From NCBI GenBank assembly GCA_007116405.1, contig SKIN01000008.1:1-21274 (forward strand): a stretch of 21,274 nucleotides of DNA, given 5' to 3'. The DNA comes from Candidatus Kaiserbacteria bacterium. GTDB lineage: Bacteria; Patescibacteriota; Minisyncoccia; Phycocordibacterales; UBA12088. Made by a program: the position numbers and the translations under genes. Below are positions 12,733 through 20,983 of this stretch, one piece after another (position 1 is the first letter of the stretch; every line of letters begins with the position of its first letter). A model generated the notes under the pieces. The model searched no databases. It was not told the DNA's origin and saw only the letters and a program-made list of their open reading frames with translations.

Positions 12733-15141
12733 CTAGTTTATCTCACACGTACCCCCGGCACATGCAAGCTCTTTCGCCTGCTCTGTCTCATCCTTGAGTT
12801 CGTAAGTCACGAGCTTACTGTAGTCGAGGTTCTCGAATGCCTTCGCGAGTTCTTCGTACTTTTCTTTGGTGATGGCTTCGTACGGAGCAAGACGGTACGC
12901 GTGGTCACTCCGAGGAAGGAAGGAGAGTCCTCCTATCATCTCCCAGTTCTCATAGAGCCAGTTTGCTACGCCCACCCACTCGTCCTCTCCTATCGATATC
13001 GTGACCGATGGGTTATGCTCGGTATAATTCTGCTTGACCACCTTCCAGTATTCGAGTTGCTCAATGGCACTCAGATCGTTGTTGTATACGGAACTCTTCG
13101 GGCTCTTGACCGGGAACTCGAGCACAAACGTATTGGCGTTCTCGAGGGTCTGCCCTATCTCCGGGTGATGGGGTACACCCTGGTCCTTGAGCATCTTGAA
13201 GAGTGAGTCAGTCGCGGTGATGCGAATGCGTCGAATGTAATACTCGCTGTGGCGAGGGTGCATGCCTGACGCACAGTTGACCGTCTGACTGACCGTGCCC
13301 GAGGGCTTTACCGCGGTCACTGCGGTGGAGGCGGGGATACCAAAGCGCTTCGCGTACTTTTTGTTGACCGCTATCGCTTCATCACGCAGCGTGCGCAGCA
13401 CCTCAGGCTTTCGGGCTTCGGGTGAGTCCCACTGGCCTGTCACCGACACGCCGAGAAGTCGCTCGCTCCTGCAGTTGTCTGTCCATTCTTTAGAGAGGTA
13501 GTTGAACTTGGTCAATGAACTCTGGTAGGTCCCGAGTATCGCGGCAACGCGTATCTTTTTCTTGAGTGTCTCAGGGGTGTCATTGCGGCGCGCAATGACC
13601 TCGGAGAGATTGCAGAACTGCTTTGACTGGAGAATGATCTCGCCACAGGGGTTCGTGCCGACGGGTTTGACTATTTTGCCGTTCTCGACAATGCCTTGTT
13701 TCTTCCACATCTCAATGCGACGCTTTGGCAATTGTGAGAGCAAGCCACCTCTGTTGAAGACACCTCGTTCGCCTGACTTCCCTTTCATGAGCGCCATCCA
13801 TTCTTCCATAAACTCCTCACTCTGAGGCTTCATCTCGTAAACGGCACTGTTGTTTGCAAGCATGCGATGCGGGTCGGTGTTGTAGAACGCGCCATCCTTT
13901 GCATGGCGAATATTGTCATCATCAAGGTCGGAGAGGGATATCATCGCACTGCGACGCACGCCTCCGGAGACAATGGCTTCTCCTATCTTGCAGAGTATGT
14001 CATGGGCATCAATATTTCGAAGCCTCCTGTTCTGTCGCGAGAGTATCTTTGCGCGTGTGAAATCAAGGAGCGACCGGAGTGGTTCGGGGCCTGACGCTTT
14101 CCCTCCCATGGTCTTTAGGCGGGCTCCCGCCGGGCGCACGTTGCTGTAATCGAACTGCACATCTTTGCCGTCATACCAGGTCTTCATGCCGTGCACCAAT
14201 GCCATTGCCCATCCCTCTTTGCTGTCTTGAACGACATGGGTCTTGAGAACGATACCGCTCTGTTCCTGGATCTGCGGCAATTGCTCGATGTTCTTGCTCT
14301 CCGCGGAGAACCCGACGCCACAACCGGATGCGGAGAGGTACAACACCTCGCCAAAGTCCTCTATCGTGGTGGGTGCGATGTAGCTGCAGTTGTATGCTAC
14401 CGCATTGCAGCGCTCCGCTGGCGCTCCGGCAAATTGCAGGAGACGCATGGACGGCATTGCTTCCTGACGCAGAATAGCCTCTCGAACCTCCGCGTACTCC
14501 TCCTCCGTCAATTTCTCACCGAGGTTCTTGCGCATGAAGTTCATGTAACGGTCCACGGTCTCTATCCAGGTCTCACGCCTATTCTCACTCTCTATCCAGC
14601 GGGCATACGTGCGTAGATAGACGAATTCACCAAGCGGATTGCCTTCAAAGTATTTCGAGCTCTCCTGCGCCAGTGCGCGAATATGCTCGGGGACCGTAAC
14701 GGTATGTTTACGCAGGCGAGCACGCTCCTCACGATAGAGGATGTAGTGCTTGGCGGTCTTGACGTACTCCGAGAGAATGAGCTGTCGCTCGACCTCGTCC
14801 TGGATACCCTCGACCGTTGGCAGGAAGTTCTTGTACTTCTTCGCAATGCGTACGACGTCGGCAGCCACTTTATGCGCCACCATCTCCGCTTCTTCGGCAG
14901 ACCCTTCACCTGTCTGCTCCATCGCGAGCGTGATGGCGCGTACTATCTTGTGAAAATCAAACGGAACAATGGATCCGTTGCGCTTCTGTATCTCTGATAC
15001 GAATTTGTTGTAATAGGAGCCCTTGTGGATCGCTTTTGTCTCTTGGTCCTCTGATGCCAGAGTGGGTTCGAAGAGTTTCTCGATGCTTTCTTTCGGTGTC
15101 TTAGCTTTGTTCGCGGATCCGCGTGGGGAAGATGGTGCCAT
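12733..15141 (-). CDS. nrdJ: Adenosylcobalamin-dependent ribonucleotide reductase (class II) with ATP cone
   Basis: 802 aa from the ATG at 15141 (824 if 15207 is used). It makes deoxyribonucleotides using a thiyl radical generated from coenzyme B12. An N-terminal ATP cone (about residues 45-145: RNGSIVPFDFHKIVRAI ...) gives allosteric control. The barrel carries NCSYIAPTT (likely C252, the C119 equivalent of the Lactobacillus enzyme), SGCGVGFS, GGVRRSA, and NPCGEI with C499 and E501. C510 lies 11 residues after C499, as between C408 and C419, and the tail CAGGTC is a C-x4-C redox pair. These features place it in the monomeric RTPR-like (TIGR02505-type) branch; nucleoside di- versus triphosphate use is uncertain. 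The start at 15141 is favoured because a terminator-like hairpin lies between it and 15207. Confidence 0.9.
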   Translation of the reverse strand: MAPSSPRGSANKAKTPKESIEKLFEPTLASEDQETKAIHKGSYYNKFVSEIQKRNGSIVPFDFHKIVRAITLAMEQTGEGSAEEAEMVAHKVAADVVRIAKKYKNFLPTVEGIQDEVERQLILSEYVKTAKHYILYREERARLRKHTVTVPEHIRALAQESSKYFEGNPLGEFVYLRTYARWIESENRRETWIETVDRYMNFMRKNLGEKLTEEEYAEVREAILRQEAMPSMRLLQFAGAPAERCNAVAYNCSYIAPTTIEDFGEVLYLSASGCGVGFSAESKNIEQLPQIQEQSGIVLKTHVVQDSKEGWAMALVHGMKTWYDGKDVQFDYSNVRPAGARLKTMGGKASGPEPLRSLLDFTRAKILSRQNRRLRNIDAHDILCKIGEAIVSGGVRRSAMISLSDLDDDNIRHAKDGAFYNTDPHRMLANNSAVYEMKPQSEEFMEEWMALMKGKSGERGVFNRGGLLSQLPKRRIEMWKKQGIVENGKIVKPVGTNPCGEIILQSKQFCNLSEVIARRNDTPETLKKKIRVAAILGTYQSSLTKFNYLSKEWTDNCRSERLLGVSVTGQWDSPEARKPEVLRTLRDEAIAVNKKYAKRFGIPASTAVTAVKPSGTVSQTVNCASGMHPRHSEYYIRRIRITATDSLFKMLKDQGVPHHPEIGQTLENANTFVLEFPVKSPKSSVYNNDLSAIEQLEYWKVVKQNYTEHNPSVTISIGEDEWVGVANWLYENWEMIGGLSFLPRSDHAYRLAPYEAITKEKYEELAKAFENLDYSKLVTYELKDETEQAKELACAGGTCEIN

Positions 15142-15170
15142 ACTCCTAGTATTACGATTACTTTTGGGAT

Positions 15171-15194
15171 AAAAAACTTCACGGGTCCGTGAAG
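15171..15194 (-). terminator. Terminator-like hairpin upstream of nrdJ
   Basis: On the minus strand, CTTCACGG-AC-CCGTGAAG (15194-15177; 7 bp with a 4-base loop, or 8 bp) is followed directly by six T residues (15176-15171). It could end the enolase transcript, or act as an attenuator in an nrdJ leader. It also argues that coding starts at 15141. Confidence 0.6.
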
Positions 15195-15430
15195 GTGATG
15201 ATTCCATTGTACCCTCGGCTCAGACGTCCGCACTGTGTATAAGTGCTCGAGGACCTATTGCAAAACATTTTTCCCTTGGGGTCACTATTTCGTAAAAAAA
15301 ACACCCCATTTTGTAGCATTTCAGGGTATGCACAGTCATGGAATTGACGATGTTGTGCCCGTCTGCATCACGACATGTACAGGCCCCTGTGCCACATCAC
15401 GGTCACAAAGCACGTTTTGGAGGTTTTGAG
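15195..15430 (-). other. Intergenic region between enolase and reductase
   Basis: About 236 bases with no supportable gene on either strand. It contains the palindrome at 15230-15246, a run of eight A (15295-15302) and scattered short palindromes such as ACAGGGGCCTGT. No B12-box or other riboswitch core was recognised, despite the cobalamin-dependent enzyme downstream. Confidence 0.5.
15230..15246. promoter_or_regulatory. Palindrome GCACT-N7-AGTGC upstream of nrdJ
   Basis: GCACTGTGTATAAGTGC. Seen on the minus strand it overlaps a TATACA -10-like string. The CAC...GTG ends resemble NrdR boxes found near reductase genes, but the interior is one base longer than the consensus and no second box was found, so the link is weak. 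Confidence 0.25.
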
Positions 15431-16720
15431 CTATGCTGCATTGGCCCATCGCGCGAAGACTGCTTGCTCCCCGAGCATCTCCTCGATACGAAGGAGTTCA
15501 TTGTATTTCGCGACGCGATCGGTCCTACTCACAGACCCGGTCTTTATCTTGCCGGTCGAGAGCCCTACCGCCAGGTGTGCGATAGTGGTGTCTTCAGTTT
15601 CTCCGGAACGATGACTGATGATCGCGTTCCATCCCGCTTCATGTGCGGTATCAACCGCATCTATGGTTTCCGTGAGTGTACCTATCTGGTTCGGCTTGAT
15701 GAGTATTGCGTTCCCGGCACCGACCTCAATTGCTCGCGCCAATAGTTTGGGGTTCGTCACTAAGAGGTCGTCGCCTACAAGCCGCATCGTGTCATTGAGC
15801 CGTTCGGTCATCATTCGCCACCCCTCCCAATCGTCCTCGGCGATACCGTCTTCAACCGAGATAAGCGGAAACTCCCCCGCAAGAGATGCATACATGTCGA
15901 CCAATTCATCAGGCCCCAGCATCCTGTCCTCACTTGCGAGTGTGTAGGTGCCTCCCTCATTCAGGAGTTCGGTTGCCGCGACATCAAGCGCAAATGCTAT
16001 TTCGCCACCGGGTGTATACCCAGCACGCTCGGTGGCTCGGGTGAGCAGCTCCAGCGCCTCTCTGTTTCCACCGCGTACGGCGGGGGCAAATCCTCCCTCA
16101 TCCCCCACGGTGGTTCCGTAGCCCTCTTCCTCTAAGACTCGACGCAGTGCATGAAAGACCTGAGTGACCATATGCACACCTTCGCTAAACGTCGGTGCGC
16201 CAACCGGTACCGCCATGAACTCTTGGAAGTCAGTGCTCCCCGCAGCATGGCGACCGCCGTTAAGGAGGTTGCTCATTGGCATGGGCAGCATCGGCATGCG
16301 CTCGACGCGTGACAGACCGGCTAGGTACACGAAGAGGGGTTCTTGCCGTGACGCCGCTTCCGCTTTTGCGGTCGCCAAAGATACCGCGAGAATGGCGTTT
16401 GCGCCGAGGCGCTCTTTACTTGGTGTTCCATCAAGTTCGATGAGAGTGCGGTCGAGCGTATTTTGACCTGCCGCATCCATGCCGGTAACCGCTTCCTGGA
16501 TCTCTGTTACAACGTGGTGAACTGCACGTAAGACGCCCATACCCCCATACTCTGTAGCACCATCACGAAGTTCATGTGCCTCGGCAGAACCGGTGGAAGC
16601 GCCGCTTGGCACTGCCGCGCGCCCCATAGCACCATCATCAAGGAAGACGTCTGCTTCGACAGTGGGCCTGCCACGCGAGTCCAATATCTGTCTCGCTAGT
16701 ATTTGAGTGATAGTTGCCAT
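15431..16720 (-). CDS. eno: Enolase (phosphopyruvate hydratase)
   Basis: 429 aa, full length. It interconverts 2-phosphoglycerate and PEP in lower glycolysis/gluconeogenesis; cytosolic. Signatures seen: ARQILDSRGRPTVEADV, AVPSGASTGSAEAHELRDG, NGGRHAAGSTDFQEFM, TVGDEGGFAP, the Mg ligands in ALDVAATEL, SVEDGIAEDDW and VGDDLLVTN, the catalytic Lys in ILIKPNQIGTLTET, the ISHRSGETEDTTIAHLAVG loop, and a GSVSRTDRVAKYNELLRIEE end. The N-terminal half has a few less usual choices, such as HAAGSTD where many have HADNNVD, a variation known in divergent bacterial enolases. The leader lacks an SD. It lies on the same strand as PEP synthase and glycerate kinase, which supply and consume its substrates. 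Confidence 0.97.
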   Translation of the reverse strand: MATITQILARQILDSRGRPTVEADVFLDDGAMGRAAVPSGASTGSAEAHELRDGATEYGGMGVLRAVHHVVTEIQEAVTGMDAAGQNTLDRTLIELDGTPSKERLGANAILAVSLATAKAEAASRQEPLFVYLAGLSRVERMPMLPMPMSNLLNGGRHAAGSTDFQEFMAVPVGAPTFSEGVHMVTQVFHALRRVLEEEGYGTTVGDEGGFAPAVRGGNREALELLTRATERAGYTPGGEIAFALDVAATELLNEGGTYTLASEDRMLGPDELVDMYASLAGEFPLISVEDGIAEDDWEGWRMMTERLNDTMRLVGDDLLVTNPKLLARAIEVGAGNAILIKPNQIGTLTETIDAVDTAHEAGWNAIISHRSGETEDTTIAHLAVGLSTGKIKTGSVSRTDRVAKYNELLRIEEMLGEQAVFARWANAA

Positions 16721-16790
16721 AGTGGAGTTTGTGCTAGGTCACGAGTAAAGATATGACCAGTATGTCGCACAGTGGTATGGTAGGTATATG

Positions 16791-16818
16791 TTGACATATA
16801 TCATATTCGTGGTATTTT
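16791..16818 (+). promoter_or_regulatory. Promoter of the 88-aa gene
   Basis: A perfect -35 TTGACA (16791-16796), 16-base spacer, then TATTTT (16813-16818) preceded by TGG (extended -10). The transcript start near 16825 leaves a short leader with GAGGA before the ATG at 16851. It is divergent from enolase. Confidence 0.55.
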
Positions 16819-16850
16819 TATTTTAGACAACATTCACTGAGGAATAGCCA

Positions 16851-17117
16851 ATGAAAAACGACCAGGATGTACAAAAGAGACTACTGGATCTGTACGTCGC
16901 CACCCTTCGTGAGATGGATGGTGAGGAAAGAGCGGAACTGCTCGATGATCTGCAGTACCGCAGGGGTGTGATGGTGGAATTGATGGTGGGTATCATGGCA
17001 CGCATCAGAGACCCCAACCATGAGCCGCATGAACATCGTCCCGAAGACCTTGCCCTTCTCGAGAGAGAAGCGAACGATATCATCGACCACATCCTGAAAA
17101 CATTCAGGATTTCATAA
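16851..17117 (+). CDS. Small acidic helical protein, unknown
   Basis: 88 aa, not recognised. It is highly charged and predicted helical throughout: MKNDQDVQKRLLDLYVATLR, REMDGEERAELLDDLQYRRG, then a Met/Val/Ile-rich stretch (VMVELMVGIMARI), a His/Pro/Glu linker (DPNHEPHEHRPEDL) and a last helix (EREANDIIDHILKTF). There is no membrane segment or Cys. GAGGA lies about 9 bases before the ATG. It has its own promoter and a strong terminator and is the only plus-strand gene among the minus-strand metabolic genes, so it is expressed independently. The overlapping minus-strand frame looks like a shadow. A small regulator or antitoxin-like protein is conceivable but unsupported. Confidence 0.8.
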   Translation: MKNDQDVQKRLLDLYVATLREMDGEERAELLDDLQYRRGVMVELMVGIMARIRDPNHEPHEHRPEDLALLEREANDIIDHILKTFRIS

Positions 17118-17120
17118 CAA

Positions 17121-17155
17121 ACACCGGCACAACATGCGTGCCGGTGTGCTTTTTT
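17121..17155 (+). terminator. Terminator of the 88-aa gene
   Basis: Perfect 10-bp stem ACACCGGCAC (17121-17130), loop aacatgc, GTGCCGGTGT (17138-17147), then GC and six T (17150-17155). On the minus strand only a poor T-rich tail follows, so it may end the PEP synthase transcript only weakly. Confidence 0.9.
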
Positions 17156-17171
17156 ATCAATGGTATGAATC

Positions 17172-19601
17172 CTAACCTTTCACGGATCTCGCAGCCTCCG
17201 CCTCTGCGATCTTCGGCAAGGTCTTAATGACCGTGTCAGGTGTAAACGACAGACTCTCTATACCCAGACCAACGAGGAACTGGGCGAACTCCGGGAAGTC
17301 GCTCGGAGCCTGGCCGCATATGCCGATGTACTTTCCGCGTTCTTTGCACGCAGCGACAGCCGGTTCTATCATGCGTTTGACCGCTTCATTGTTCTCATTG
17401 GCTATGTGAGCGATGACATTGTTGTCACGGTCCATACCGAGGACTAGCTGGGTCAAGTCGTTGCTTCCAATAGAGAAGCCGTCGAACCTGTCCAGGAATT
17501 CGTTTGCGAGCAGTACGTTCGCGGGTATCTCACACATCACGTATACCTTGACTCCCTTGTCTCTGTCGAGACCGTACTCCTTCATCACCGCAAGAACATT
17601 GTCAGCTTCTTCAAGGGTGCGACAGAACGGCACCATCGGTATGACGTTATCGAGGCCGTATTCAGTTCGCACTTTGTGCATCGCCTCGCACTCAAAACCA
17701 AAGGCTGTTTTGAACTTCTCATCGTAATAGCGCGAGGTGCCTCGCCATCCGATCATTGGGTTCTCTTCTTCCGGTTCATAGAGGTAACCACCAAGCAGGG
17801 TGCGATATTCGTTCGTCTTGAAGTCACTAAAGCGGATGATGACGTCGTTCGGATAGAACGCAGCTGCTATCTTGGCTATTCCTTCCGCAAGTTCATCGAC
17901 ATAGTAGCGAGTCTTGTCCTCGTACCCGGTCGTAAGTTCGTCTATCTGCCGCACGAGATCGGCCTTGTCTTGCTGCCCCTCCCCCGCGTACCACTTTAGT
18001 TTCTCGTACTCAACAAGGGCGTTCGGATGGACACGTATATGGCTCATGATGATGAATTCGAGCCGCCCCAGACCTACGCCCTGTACCGGCAAGTAGGTAT
18101 TCTTGAACGCCTCATCAGGTGAGCCCACGTTGACCATGATCTTCGTGTGCAGTTCGGGGAGAGCGTCCAGATGGTGTTCGATGGTCTCAAAGTCGATAGA
18201 GCCGCGGAGTACCCTGCCCTCGTTGCCGCTACTGCAGTCAATGGTCACTTCAGTGCCGTCAGTGAGCACTTGCGTAGCGTTCTCCGTCCCGACGATACAT
18301 GGTATACCCAACTCACGCGATACGATGGCAGCGTGACTGGTACGACCACCTTTGTCAGTGACAATGGCACTCGCTATCTTCATAATGGGCTCCCAGTCGG
18401 GGTCGGTGATCTCCGTGACCAATACTTCCCCTTTCTTGAAGTCATGAATATTCTCAACGTCACGAATGACGTGGACACTCCCGTGAGCTATCTTGGTTCC
18501 GACGGAAGTACCTTCAGTCAACACTTCACCGTCGCCGCGGAGTTTGTACTCGGTGAACACGTTCTTGTCTCGGGTGGAAATGACAGTCTCCGGACGTGCC
18601 TGAACAATGTACAGCTCGCCGTTAAGGCCGTCCTTTGCCCATTCCATGTCCATGGGCTGATAGTGACCGTGCTTTGCGCTAAAATGCTTTTCGATCTCGA
18701 GTGCCCAGCGCGCGAGCACCTCGAGTTCTTGGTCGGTCATGCAGTAGCGCTTGCGATCCTCCTCGGGGACGTCCACTATCTCACCACCCTTCTCTCCGTA
18801 GACCATTTTGACCTCTTTGCTTCCGATATCACGCCCGATGACTCCGTGTAAGCCTTTCTCGAGGCTCGGTTTGAAAACGGTGAAGCTGTCTGGAGTCACT
18901 TTGCCTTGCACCACCATCTCACCCAGACCGTATGCCGCATCGATGATAACGACCTTATCGAACCCAGTTTCAGTGTCGATGGAGAACATCACTCCTGAAG
19001 TGGCGAGATCTGAACGCACCATTTTTTGTACACCCACCGAGAGTGCGGCATCTGTGTGAGAGAACCCCTTATCAAAGCGATAGCTGATAGCACGGTCGGT
19101 AAAGAGGCTTGCGATGCACTTCTTGGTTGATTCCAGGACATCTGTATCACCGACGACATTCAAATAGGTTTCTTGCTGACCGGCAAAAGATGCGCCGGGG
19201 AGGTCTTCGGCCGTAGCGCTTGAACGTACAGCAACGTCCTCCGTGCCCTCAAGCTCCACGAGGTCGCGGTATGCGGTGACGACGGCTGTCTTCAGATCAT
19301 CGGGCAACTCTTCGGCAAGTATCATCTCACGCACCGTACGGCCGCGCTCTTGCAGCTGGCGGGTGTCGTGAGTATCAAGGTCTTTGAGAGTCTCGTTTAT
19401 CCTGTCACGCAAACCTGTGGAGTCCAGGAAATGGTCGTAGGCCGCCGCGGTGATGGCGAAGCCATTGGGGACACGAACGCCCAGAGGAAGAAGTTCTCGC
19501 ACCATTTCACCAAGTGCGGCATTCTTGCCTCCTACCATCGGAACATCCTCAATAGTGAGGTCCTTGTACCAGAGTACGAAAGGTTTTTCATTTGCGTTCA
19601 T
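17172..19601 (-). CDS. ppsA: Phosphoenolpyruvate synthase (pyruvate, water dikinase)
   Basis: 809 aa, about the usual 790-800. It converts pyruvate, ATP and water to PEP, AMP and phosphate. Domain order: N-terminal ATP-grasp/pyruvate-phosphate dikinase domain (VGGKNAALGEM; VRSSATAEDLPGASFAGQQE; ARPETV at its end), the swivelling phosphohistidine domain (DKGGRTSHAAIVSRELGIPC, catalytic His423, compare His421 of E. coli), then the PEP/pyruvate-binding barrel (GLGRLEFI; CEIPANVLLANEF; FSIGSNDLTQLVLGMDRDN; GICGQAPSD). All expected catalytic segments are visible. The ATG at 19601 is favoured over 19658 because the family starts just before the LWYKDL segment and a hairpin lies in the extension. 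It follows the glycerate kinase gene after 63 bases. No adjacent DUF299 regulatory protein is seen. Confidence 0.95.
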   Translation of the reverse strand: MNANEKPFVLWYKDLTIEDVPMVGGKNAALGEMVRELLPLGVRVPNGFAITAAAYDHFLDSTGLRDRINETLKDLDTHDTRQLQERGRTVREMILAEELPDDLKTAVVTAYRDLVELEGTEDVAVRSSATAEDLPGASFAGQQETYLNVVGDTDVLESTKKCIASLFTDRAISYRFDKGFSHTDAALSVGVQKMVRSDLATSGVMFSIDTETGFDKVVIIDAAYGLGEMVVQGKVTPDSFTVFKPSLEKGLHGVIGRDIGSKEVKMVYGEKGGEIVDVPEEDRKRYCMTDQELEVLARWALEIEKHFSAKHGHYQPMDMEWAKDGLNGELYIVQARPETVISTRDKNVFTEYKLRGDGEVLTEGTSVGTKIAHGSVHVIRDVENIHDFKKGEVLVTEITDPDWEPIMKIASAIVTDKGGRTSHAAIVSRELGIPCIVGTENATQVLTDGTEVTIDCSSGNEGRVLRGSIDFETIEHHLDALPELHTKIMVNVGSPDEAFKNTYLPVQGVGLGRLEFIIMSHIRVHPNALVEYEKLKWYAGEGQQDKADLVRQIDELTTGYEDKTRYYVDELAEGIAKIAAAFYPNDVIIRFSDFKTNEYRTLLGGYLYEPEEENPMIGWRGTSRYYDEKFKTAFGFECEAMHKVRTEYGLDNVIPMVPFCRTLEEADNVLAVMKEYGLDRDKGVKVYVMCEIPANVLLANEFLDRFDGFSIGSNDLTQLVLGMDRDNNVIAHIANENNEAVKRMIEPAVAACKERGKYIGICGQAPSDFPEFAQFLVGLGIESLSFTPDTVIKTLPKIAEAEAARSVKG

Positions 19602-19637
19602 GTTGTAAAGATCGTTAACAATAATCACCGCGAGTGC

Positions 19638-19656
19638 GCCGTCTACGTGCGACGGC
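19638..19656. repeat. Hairpin between glycerate kinase and ppsA
   Basis: GCCGTC-N7-GACGGC in the 63-base gap. No T run follows on the minus strand, so it is not a standard terminator; it may stabilise or separate the two coding parts of a shared transcript. Confidence 0.4.
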
Positions 19657-19664
19657 ATCTACGA

Positions 19665-20975
19665 TCAAGCCGGACCATGCTTCATGGCAATGACCAGATC
19701 GGCTACATTAGCTCCAGTATAGCCCGTTACCACTCCCTGTTGTAAAGTGTGGAAAAGAGTGTAGGTGTCGTTTGTGAAGAGGAAGTCTTCTGCCCGCAAG
19801 CCTCGGATGTGTGCTTGTTCGCGGGTGTGTGCATCGGCGATACCTCCAGCAAGCTCCGTGTTGTCACGCCCGTCACTTGCAAGCGACGTCACAAGCTCAT
19901 CATCTTGAACCACCAACAAAGCCCCTGCGGCAAGTTCAGTGTTTCTCCCTCCCTTGCCAGGGCCGGTAATGGTCACCGTAGTCTCACCACCGTAAAGAAG
20001 CACTGTGCGTGGCTCCTCAGTGCGAAGACGCTTTACAATGTCGTTCGCCACAGTACGTGCTTCACCCTGCAGACGAGTGTCTCCGATATGCGCCGAATAC
20101 CCCAATTCACGTGCTTTGTTACGCATTGCCTCAAGGGCTGTACCGTTCGTGACCACCAGACGATTGTGTACATGAGAGAACATCTCCGGGTCTTTTGGTG
20201 TCTCGAATAGGTGTTCGTAACCAAACGTACTGTCCTCGACGCCGTGTCGCGTAAGCACCGCCCGGGCATCTTCGCACGTACTCGGATCAAGGACCGTTGG
20301 TCCACTTGCTATGATATGTAGGTCGTCTCCAGGCACATCTGAGAATATGAGCGTGACGAGTGTTGCGGGGTGTACTGCTGCCGCAAGATGGCCACCCCGA
20401 GCAAGCGAAAGATGTTTGCGTACGGTATTGAGCTCCTCAATAGTGGCTCCTTTCTTGAAGAGTTGGCGAACCAGTGTCGCTTCCTCTGAGAATGTATGGC
20501 TTTGGGGCTGAGCCAGTAGTGTGGAGCCTCCTCCGGAGATGATGGCGATGACCAAATCGTGTGTCGTCGCGCGTTGTGCTATTTCGAGCAGCCGCGCTGT
20601 ATGGTCGATATTCTGCGCGCTCGGATAAGGATGTGTGCCTTCGTATGCCACTATTCGTTTCAGTGCGTCGGTGGGGCGGACGTCTACGACGGCACCTTCG
20701 GTAATACGATCGCCAAGAATGTCTTCCAGTTCTATCGCAGCGTCAATGGAGCATTTGCCGACCCCGAGTACGTAGAGGTTGCGGTACTCAGCAAGATCGA
20801 AACTGAGGTCTTGTATCGTGATAGTGTCGTTGGAGCGTGAGACGGTGTTGCGAATGACCGAGGGGGTTCGAATCGCCTGATACCCTGCCTCGGCAATCGC
20901 AAGTAGTGCGGCACGGGCCGGCGTGACAGAAAGCTGTTCAGTGTTCTTAATGACCCGGTCCATGTCGTGTCCCAT
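19665..20975 (-). CDS. Glycerate 2-kinase (GckA/MOFRL family)
   Basis: 436 aa. Predicted to phosphorylate D-glycerate to 2-phosphoglycerate with ATP. The N-terminal DUF4147-type domain shows LYVLGVGKCSIDAA, a GTHPYPSAQN segment, VIAIISGGGSTLLAQP and LNTVRKHLSLARGGHLA, followed by LIFSDVPGDDLHIIASGPTVLDPST. The C-terminal MOFRL domain has VLLYGGETTVTITGPGKGGRNTELA and SLASDGRDNTELAGG. All are typical of glycerate kinase type-2 enzymes, and length fits. The ATG at 20975 is 8 bases after TATAGT; an ATG at 20963 is a weaker option. It lies upstream of ppsA and near eno, so its product can feed directly into PEP and pyruvate. The family also includes some hydroxypyruvate-linked kinases, so the exact substrate is inferred. 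Confidence 0.92.
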   Translation of the reverse strand: MGHDMDRVIKNTEQLSVTPARAALLAIAEAGYQAIRTPSVIRNTVSRSNDTITIQDLSFDLAEYRNLYVLGVGKCSIDAAIELEDILGDRITEGAVVDVRPTDALKRIVAYEGTHPYPSAQNIDHTARLLEIAQRATTHDLVIAIISGGGSTLLAQPQSHTFSEEATLVRQLFKKGATIEELNTVRKHLSLARGGHLAAAVHPATLVTLIFSDVPGDDLHIIASGPTVLDPSTCEDARAVLTRHGVEDSTFGYEHLFETPKDPEMFSHVHNRLVVTNGTALEAMRNKARELGYSAHIGDTRLQGEARTVANDIVKRLRTEEPRTVLLYGGETTVTITGPGKGGRNTELAAGALLVVQDDELVTSLASDGRDNTELAGGIADAHTREQAHIRGLRAEDFLFTNDTYTLFHTLQQGVVTGYTGANVADLVIAMKHGPA

Positions 20976-20983
20976 TACCCGTA

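Noticed and set aside
12733..15207. Intein or split in the reductase gene
   Set aside because: The protein reads continuously through the active-site segments with no Hint-domain motifs and no excess length.
15230..15246. Confident NrdR box
   Set aside because: The CAC/GTG halves fit, but the interior is 9 rather than 8 bases and there is no paired second box; kept only as a low-confidence palindrome.
15142..15430. Cobalamin riboswitch for nrdJ
   Set aside because: No B12-box-like core was recognised on the minus strand. A covariance search would be decisive, but nothing visible supports it.
18147..18851. 234-codon plus-strand frame
   Set aside because: It is opposite the middle of PEP synthase, including the phosphohistidine domain, with no start signals.
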